Positions 1-5,600 of a DNA stretch of 7,017 bases are shown here, one piece after another. A program made the translations under genes and the position numbers. The stretch comes from Oscillospiraceae bacterium. GTDB taxonomy: Bacteria > Bacillota > Clostridia > Oscillospirales > CAG-272. The notes under the pieces are model-generated. The model was not told the origin of the DNA. It was given only the letters and a program-made list of their open reading frames with translations, and searched no databases. Location of the stretch: NCBI GenBank assembly GCA_009788105.1, contig WQSD01000049.1:1329-8345 (forward strand), in the 5' to 3' direction. Position 1 is the stretch's first letter. The number at the start of each line of letters is the position of its first letter.

Positions 1-1228
1 TCATTTTTCGTGAGCGGGAAGCGGAAAACATCATCTCCGCAGAGGCGATTGGTGGGAGCGTGCCAAACTCGTCCAAGTAGAACATGACACGGCTTGTCAG
101 CTTGCCGCCGTTTGCGTCTGCCACAGACAAAATCTCACGATACAGTTGCTGAATGATGAGGCTGACCATAAAGAATTTGCCTGGGTCCTCCTCCGGCATT
201 ATGACGAAAATTGCACACTTTTCACGGCAAAATCGCTCTGCATCGATGGCTGTGTCGAAGCACAAGATTTGCTCTAATTCGCTATCTATGAACGCATTTA
301 GACGGGAGAGTGCGGTGGACATTACGCTTTTCATACTCTCCCCGCCAGCGTTGAGAGCCGCTCCTGCAAGCCACCGAGCCTTGTGATTTTCCGGGAGCTT
401 TTCCATAAGCTCTGTGAACTGGGTTTTGCCTGGTGTTTCGCTTGGTGCGAGCAGGTCTTGCACCAGCTTGAACACAGACACAATGTGCCGCTGTTCCGGC
501 GGAGCAAATTCTGCAATCAAGAGGATTGACGCTGTCAAAAGCCCTTCTGCAGCGTCGTAGAAGAAAGAATTCTGCCCATAGTTACCGTCACCATCTGCCG
601 CAATGATGGTCTTTGCGGTGATTTTTGCGTATTTTTCTGCTTTTGCTCGTGAGGCGATGTCTGTTGGGTTGGCGAGGTTCATATCCATGTATTTGTTCAC
701 CAAATTCAACAGATTGTTCCCGTCCGAACGAGTTGGATTTCGCAGGTCTATGACAGCCACATTGTAGCCGTAGAAATCACGAGCAATGCGACCGTAATGC
801 CTTGCTACATCGCCCTTTGTGTCGGTTGATAGAAAGCTCATACCGCTTGCGCAGGCGTACTCGATGTTGGGGTATAAAAAGTATGCGGTCTTGCCACAAC
901 CCGCCGCCCCAATCATCATGCAATGAACATCTCCAGGGTCTACAATCGCAGTAGTACCAATGTTTTTGCTTGCACAATTGACAACGACACCTTGGGTTTG
1001 CGGGAGGCTTCTCCCCTTTCGCCATGCCTTTGGCTGGAACGGGACAGCTTTGTATGTGCGGCGAATTTCGCCTCGTGAAGCGAACCGTGCCGTCCCATGT
1101 TGCCCATCCCCCACCGTCTTGCTTTTGATGCCGTTTAAGCTGTACAGATTAGCAAGCAATGGTATTCCTCCAAACAAGAGAAATGCGATAACACCAACCA
1201 AAACAATCACATAGATATTGCTTTCCAC
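1..1228 (-). CDS. VirD4/TraG-type type IV secretion coupling ATPase, C-terminus beyond window
   Basis: This is the membrane-anchored ATPase that links the relaxase-DNA complex to the conjugative type IV channel. The frame is open for 409 codons from a GTG at 1228 to the left edge. Residues about 5-27 form one hydrophobic membrane helix (IYVIVLVGVIAFLLFGG). The family signature LNGIKSKTVGDGQHGTARF follows at 31-49. Walker A is GAAGCGKT at 107-114, and STDTKGD lies just downstream. Walker B is MFYLDEFGTLPP at 382-393, followed by the SAEMMFSASRSRK segment. Coupling proteins of Tn1549/CTn-type elements are usually near 600 residues, so roughly the last third is probably outside. The GTG start is chosen because it lies 8 bases after AGGAAGGA and gives the expected short N-terminus before the helix. 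It overlaps the Toprim gene by 22 bases, which implies translational coupling. All key motifs are intact. The role is secure; the exact element family is inference. Confidence 0.95.
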   Translation of the reverse strand, partial: MESNIYVIVLVGVIAFLLFGGIPLLANLYSLNGIKSKTVGDGQHGTARFASRGEIRRTYKAVPFQPKAWRKGRSLPQTQGVVVNCASKNIGTTAIVDPGDVHCMMIGAAGCGKTAYFLYPNIEYACASGMSFLSTDTKGDVARHYGRIARDFYGYNVAVIDLRNPTRSDGNNLLNLVNKYMDMNLANPTDIASRAKAEKYAKITAKTIIAADGDGNYGQNSFFYDAAEGLLTASILLIAEFAPPEQRHIVSVFKLVQDLLAPSETPGKTQFTELMEKLPENHKARWLAGAALNAGGESMKSVMSTALSRLNAFIDSELEQILCFDTAIDAERFCREKCAIFVIMPEEDPGKFFMVSLIIQQLYREILSVADANGGKLTSRVMFYLDEFGTLPPIASAEMMFSASRSRKM

Positions 1229-2169
1229 GCCATTTTTCCTTCCTCATGTTTTTGCCCTTGACCTTCGCCCTTAATTGTCAATTCTCCATTGTCCATTGTC
1301 AATTGAACGAGCTCTTCATTCCAATCCTTTCCCCTCGGCAAAATCGCCGAAACCTCATCATATCCTTGTTCATGGAGCTTCGCCGCTATCCGCTCTGTAG
1401 CAAGCCTTCCTGCTTCGTCATTGTCCAAACAAACCACGACTTCTCGGAGGCGAGGATAGTCTTTCAGTCGCTGGAATAATGCGTGGTCTGCCACCGAGCA
1501 GAGAGTGATATGGCTGTCCTGCTCCCAGTCTTGCGAGTGCAGAGTGAGGTAGCTGAGCATATCAATCGGACTTTCGTACACATGAACGACCGCACTTTTC
1601 CCAATATGGGCAAAAGAAAAGGCAGCAACAGAACCTTCTTGGTTGGCTCTGAAACTACCGTCTTTTGATATTGTTGATTTTTTGTGAGCGTGGCGGGGAA
1701 CGCCATCCTTGTCTGTGCCAACAAAAATCGCATTGTTGTACTGCGAGTCTTGATATATCAACTCTTTGTGGGCGAAATGATATATCACCTCCCGACTAAT
1801 CCCACGCTGTTTGATGAGATATGCGTACACACGCCTCATGTTATCGTTTTTAGGCGGCAACACGAACGCTTTTTGTTCTTTTGGGGGTAATTGTGTGACA
1901 GGTGAAAATCCAACAGACTCTCCCAGTAAAAGCTGAACTGCCTCGGGATATGACAGCCCAAACTGCTCCCGAACGAACGTCGTGGCGTTGCCGCCTCGCT
2001 GCTCGTAGTGGTTGAAAAACATATTGCCACGCAACGTGACGTGGTGGTCTACCCACTCGTATTCGCTACCTGAGCGGCGAACTTTCTCGCCTCTGCTAAT
2101 TAAAAAAGCCGCCAAATCTGTGCGACCCGCGGCTTGTTTTTGTTCTTCTGTTAGGTGGATGTATGGCAT
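1207..2169 (-). CDS. DUF3991/Toprim domain protein (primase-like) of a conjugative element
   Basis: A 320-residue cytoplasmic protein of the primase-like type often carried by Gram-positive conjugative elements. It probably acts in element DNA replication or processing, but its reaction is not shown here. Residues 1-85 match the DnaG zinc-finger-like fold in layout (EYEWVDHHVTLRGNMFFNH, then GGNATTFVREQFGLSYPEAV) but have no cysteine ligands. A DUF3991-like middle region follows at about 105-185 (YLIKQRGISREVI, then NNAIFVGTD). The Toprim core has VHVYESPIDML, with the conserved Glu at 199, and VVVCLDNDEAGR, with the Asp pair at 249 and 251. A GKDWNE motif sits at 280-285. The start at 2169 is preferred over an in-frame ATG at 2187 because GGAG lies 7 bases before it; the upstream ATG would add six residues. 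The last about 30 residues are low-complexity and partly encoded by a heptamer repeat, so the C-terminus looks altered. The gene lies between the regulator and the coupling protein in one leftward operon. Confidence 0.9.
   Translation of the reverse strand: MPYIHLTEEQKQAAGRTDLAAFLISRGEKVRRSGSEYEWVDHHVTLRGNMFFNHYEQRGGNATTFVREQFGLSYPEAVQLLLGESVGFSPVTQLPPKEQKAFVLPPKNDNMRRVYAYLIKQRGISREVIYHFAHKELIYQDSQYNNAIFVGTDKDGVPRHAHKKSTISKDGSFRANQEGSVAAFSFAHIGKSAVVHVYESPIDMLSYLTLHSQDWEQDSHITLCSVADHALFQRLKDYPRLREVVVCLDNDEAGRLATERIAAKLHEQGYDEVSAILPRGKDWNEELVQLTMDNGELTIKGEGQGQKHEEGKMAWKAISM
1237..1244 (-). promoter_or_regulatory. Ribosome binding site of the coupling protein gene
   Basis: AGGAAGGA on the minus strand lies 8 bases before the GTG at 1228. 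It decides the start: the ATG at 1233 lies only 3 bases after the site and is in the Toprim frame. The site is inside the Toprim coding sequence. Confidence 0.7.
1274..1305. repeat. Tandem degenerate heptamer repeat inside the Toprim gene
   Basis: Four contiguous 7-base units, ATTGTCA, ATTCTCC, ATTGTCC and ATTGTCA, plus a partial ATTG, are read on the plus strand. On the coding strand they appear as TGACAAT, GGACAAT and GGAGAAT variants and encode QLTMDNGELTI (residues about 289-299 of the Toprim protein). The unit is not a multiple of three, yet the frame stays open. From memory, this kind of AATTGTC/ATTCTCC heptamer string is a dispersed repeat in Firmicutes and other genomes; that was not checked here. 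The position after the GKDWNE motif suggests insertion at, or replacement of, the gene's natural 3' end. Confidence 0.85.
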
Positions 2170-2176
2170 GGGGTTT

Positions 2177-2180
2177 CTCC
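2177..2180 (-). promoter_or_regulatory. Ribosome binding site of the Toprim gene
   Basis: GGAG on the minus strand lies 7 bases before the ATG at 2169. An earlier in-frame ATG at 2187 lies upstream of this site, and the 26 bases between the regulator's stop and 2169 contain no better site. Confidence 0.7.
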
Positions 2181-2195
2181 GTTTCATGTTGTTTT

Positions 2196-2396
2196 TTATT
2201 CATACGAAAACAAATCCGTTATCGGCACTTCTAGTGCGTCTGCTAGTTTGCACATTGTTTCTAAGCGTGGATTTACACTATGCGCTTCAATTCGGTCAAT
2301 TACACGAGAGGATATGCCTGCTTTCTCGCTTAATTTCTTAGCCGATAATCCTTTTTGTTTGCGAATTTTCGAAATATAAAATTTTAGTTGTTTCAT
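2196..2396 (-). CDS. Small Cro/CI (XRE) family helix-turn-helix regulator
   Basis: A 66-residue stand-alone DNA-binding protein, probably a repressor controlling the divergent region and its own operon. Nearly the whole protein is one HTH_3-type domain. Helix 1 is FYISKIRKQKGL and helix 2 is SAKKLSEKAG. The recognition helix region is ISSRVIDRIEAHSVNP, and the closing part is RLETMCKLADALEVPITDLF, typical of the family. The start at 2396 is chosen because GGAG lies 6 bases before it. A longer frame could begin at 2408 (adding MEQK) or as far back as 2549, but the extra residues do not resemble the family and the longest version would run over the divergent promoter. It is the first gene of the leftward operon, with 26 bases between its stop and the Toprim start. 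The family assignment is firm; the target and any ligand are unknown. Confidence 0.9.
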   Translation of the reverse strand: MKQLKFYISKIRKQKGLSAKKLSEKAGISSRVIDRIEAHSVNPRLETMCKLADALEVPITDLFSYE

Positions 2397-2402
2397 TTTC
2401 TG

Positions 2403-2406
2403 CTCC
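2403..2406 (-). promoter_or_regulatory. Ribosome binding site of the HTH regulator
   Basis: GGAG on the minus strand lies 6 bases before the ATG at 2396. The site itself overlaps an in-frame ATG at 2408 (ATGGAG), so ribosomes using the site should start at 2396. Confidence 0.7.
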
Positions 2407-2515
2407 ATAGATTGATTTTCGATTAGTTTGTGTAAAAAAGAGAAGTTCAATGCAGAGCCTTTTGTGAACATTGTATTTATAGTTTGTAAAAATAAAAACA
2501 AGAAGGTGGAAGTTG

Positions 2516-2545
2516 TTGACATATTGCAAGGAAATGCGATATAAT
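2516..2545 (+). promoter_or_regulatory. Sigma-70-type promoter of the large surface protein gene
   Basis: TTGACA at 2516-2521 and TATAAT at 2540-2545 are both perfect hexamers, separated by 18 bases. A start point near 2552 would give a leader of about 50 bases before the ATG at 2602. The spacer is one base longer than the optimum, and there is no TG extension of the -10 box. AT-rich sequence lies upstream (2471-2500). It is the only obvious promoter for the rightward gene. Confidence 0.85.
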
Positions 2546-2554
2546 ACAATTATA
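2540..2554. promoter_or_regulatory. Inverted repeat over the -10 box, possible operator
   Basis: TATAAT, a 3-base ACA centre and ATTATA form a perfect 6-base inverted repeat. It covers the -10 box and predicted start point of the rightward promoter, where a bound repressor would block polymerase. It also places a perfect TATAAT on the minus strand (2554-2549) that could serve leftward transcription of the regulator operon, although no good -35 box is seen at the right distance. AT-rich palindromes arise easily by chance, so operator function is inference. Confidence 0.4.
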
Positions 2555-2560
2555 AAACTA

Positions 2561-2574
2561 CGACTTTATAGTCG
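2561..2574. promoter_or_regulatory. Short palindrome or hairpin in the 5' leader
   Basis: CGACT, a TTAT loop and AGTCG form a 5-base stem about 10-22 bases after the predicted start point and 27 bases before the ATG. It could be a DNA operator for the nearby HTH protein or a small stabilising hairpin at the mRNA 5' end. It is too short, and lacks a following T-run, to be a terminator. Confidence 0.4.
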
Positions 2575-2588
2575 AATAATGCTCTCAA

Positions 2589-2592
2589 AGGA
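2589..2592 (+). promoter_or_regulatory. Ribosome binding site of the large surface protein gene
   Basis: AGGA (within AAAGGA) lies 9 bases before the ATG at 2602. The following codons encode a charged n-region and a long hydrophobic stretch, which supports this start. Confidence 0.65.
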
Positions 2593-2601
2593 TAAATCAC
2601 C

Positions 2602-5600
2602 ATGAAATCAACATATAAATCCAAGTCCCGCTTTCTCTCATTTTTTCTCGCCATAGTGATGATGCTTGGAACATTTTCCATGCTATCTTTCATAGATGAA
2701 GCTACTTCTCTCGGTGCTAATGTGGGTGTTAATTCGCCATCGAATGCGTTTATACCAACATCTTCAGACCCAAACGCCCCCCAGTTCGGCATCACCTTAG
2801 ACCGCGCAGACTTTTACTTAACCGAAATCGGAGACAGCGTTCAGCTTAGTGCGTCGCTGTCCATACTTAACGCAAATGCACAGGAAATTACATGGTCAAG
2901 CTCGGACGAAACCATCATCACAGTAGACCAAAATGGCTTTATCACACCAGTTTATCCCGGCACGGCGACCATTACCGCCATGTCTGTTTTTGGCGTTTAT
3001 GAGACTGTCCAAATTACTATTCCGCGCCCCCCTGTTACCTCTGTTGAAATCGGAAATCGCCCGGCGAATAACGAAATTATCGTTGATGCGCCAAGCCATC
3101 AGCTTACTGTCACAGTCCTGCCAACATTCGCCTACGACCGTGAGGTTGAGTGGGTTAGCTCCCACCCGCAATACGCCACCGTGTCGCCCACGGGACAGCT
3201 TGTTGCGGTCACCGCAGGGCAGACAACCATCACCGCTCGCACGCCAAACGGCACGTATGATAGCTTCCCACTTTCCGTCCGTTATCCGCTTCCTGCCAGC
3301 GTTGTCATCAACTATCGTCCGAGTGGGGATACCCTTGTCGTAGACCAAGTTCATGCATTAACCTCCACCGTTCTGCCGTCCAATGCTGTACCTCGAGAGG
3401 TGACATGGAGCAGTTCCAATCACGACATTGCCGTCATTTCTTCCACGGGAACAATTACCGCCATTGATGCCGGTACAACCACCATCACCGCGACCGTGGG
3501 AGGCATTGTTACAGATAGCTTCGAGCTTACTGTTCGCTGGCCATTTCCGCAAACTATCACCATAAACAACAGACCCGCAGGAGACCGCCTCATTGTGGGT
3601 CAAAGCCACACCCTCGGCAACATAATTCACCCGCCCGAAGCCCAACCTCGTGTGGTGGAGTGGAATAGCTCCAATACAGGTGTCGCCTCCATCAATCAGT
3701 ACGGCACAATCACACCGATTTCCGCTGGTACGACAACGATTAGAGCTACTGTCATTGGTCATCCGAATGTTACGCAGTATTTCACCTTGCACGTAGATTG
3801 GCCTGCACCAACGCAGGTTGTTGTCAACAATCCACCCGGCGTCGCGCTAATCGCGGGAGGTTCGAATCATCACTTAACCGCAACCGTACATCCCCTTAAT
3901 GCCCAACCTCGCACAGTTAGATGGTACAGCACAAACCCTGCTGTAGCAACGGTAAACGTGTATACTGGGGCTGTTACACCGAACGCTCAAGGCGACACAG
4001 TTATCATCGCTCGTGTGAACAATAATGTCTATGCAACTTTTGTGTTGAATGTTGTTTGGCCTGCGCCGAGTGGGGTTTATATTTGGAATTTGCCTGCTGG
4101 CAACAGTATGCTAATCGGAGAGCGGCGTAGCTTGCAAGGCTATGTGTTGACATCACAGGCACAACCACGCTGGATTGAATGGACTTCAAGTAACCCAGCA
4201 GTTGCAACAATTCATCCACAAACAGGCGAGATTCACGCAAGTAGGATACCTAACTTAACCCCTGTAACCGTAACGTTCACCGCAACTGCTTATGGCGTTA
4301 GCAATAGTGTTCAAATCACAATTCATCCACGCCAAGGTTGGGTGAGCAGTCAGCCCGGTCCGCAAGGTGCTGTTAATGTTCGTAGTAGCCCTGTTTTAAG
4401 CAATTTTAATCCCGATAATAGACTCCGTCATATTTTCAGAGGTTATATGATTTGGATTATTGCTGACGCAAATTATGATTGGTGGGGATTTCATGCAAGC
4501 CCGCAATATGTCCATAAAAACTACGTATCTCTGACCCCTCTAACGCCTTTGTCAGCCATTCTCCCGGCGGCACTTTACTCAATCTTTGATGCGTTAGATG
4601 TTGAAGAGCAAATGTCGGCGATGTTAAATTATTTGCCCAACGAATACCTCGTGCAGGTTGAAGTCTGCCGAACAGAAGTTACCCTTCCCATGTTCACCAC
4701 AGACCGCTTGACAGCAACGGTTTCTCCAACGCCCCAATCCTATGGCTTGATAACTTGGAGTTCAGCCAACGCTGATGTCGCCAGCGTTACCGCAGACGGC
4801 ACAGTTACGGCAAATATGCCCGGCACAGCAATGATTATCGGCACAATCGGGCCTCGAAGTTCTGTTGCAATAGCCACAGTCGGCACGTCGCTACCCCCAT
4901 CAACCCTTGCTATCACTCATGATGTGGCGATTCCGCATCGCTTCGTCAGCCGCCGCCAGCCGATTTTGCTTGACACTACCATCACCTCAAATTACTACAT
5001 AACCAGCGCCCGCGCGTTTATCGTTCGTGCAGAAACCGGTGCGGTTGTCCGCTCTGAAAGCACAAATTTCCTTGGTACGAAAGAGTTTCACCTTGCGAAT
5101 AGCCCGGTCTGCCGCTTCCTCGGCATTCATTTCTTACCTAACGGCAACTTCTATTTCGTCCTTGAAGCCACAGACCAAATGGGAACACAGGAGCTACAAC
5201 GCACCCCATTCCAAGTCCGCACCACAGACCCTATCGTGTGGGTGAATCCCCCTGCGATACCAACGGTTATCACCCACGGCGATGAGATAAATTTGCAGGG
5301 CTATCTCACCTCGTGGACTTATGTCACCAACGTCCGCAGTTATTTCATCAACCGTGATAATAACCAGCAACTGCAACAGTTTTCACAAGCTGTGACCGCC
5401 GGGCAAAATATTTTTCAGTTAGCAAGTTCAGTTATCTGCGAAAACGCCATTTTCGCCAATCTTTTGCCCGGTCGCTACACCTTTGTTATCCGTGGTAGCA
5501 ACGATTACGGCGAAGATTTGGTGGTTCGCTACGTTCACTTTTTCGTTGTTCCACAAGCTCCCGCTAACCTCGCCGTCAGCGGCGTGAACCACGAGGGGGT

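Noticed and set aside
1..3. TGA on the minus strand at the left edge as a stop for the coupling protein
   Set aside because: It is out of frame with the GTG at 1228; the gene's last full codon here ends at 2 and the frame continues outside.
153..1214. Plus-strand frames 153-386 and 960-1214, and minus-strand frames 331-516 and 777-1025
   Set aside because: They lie over the coupling protein, whose Walker motifs and family signatures are in the frame starting at 1228. The 777-1025 frame is that gene read in the wrong frame.
1246..2379. Plus-strand and alternate minus-strand frames over the Toprim and regulator genes
   Set aside because: Toprim motifs and the helix-turn-helix are in the chosen minus frames; the others have no family features.
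2397..2549. N-terminal extension of the HTH protein back to 2549
   Set aside because: It would add 51 residues of non-family, low-complexity sequence and run over the rightward promoter; the GGAG site supports 2396.
4708..4713. TTGACA as a further internal promoter -35 box (also at 6215-6220)
   Set aside because: No -10-like hexamer lies 16-18 bases downstream of either.
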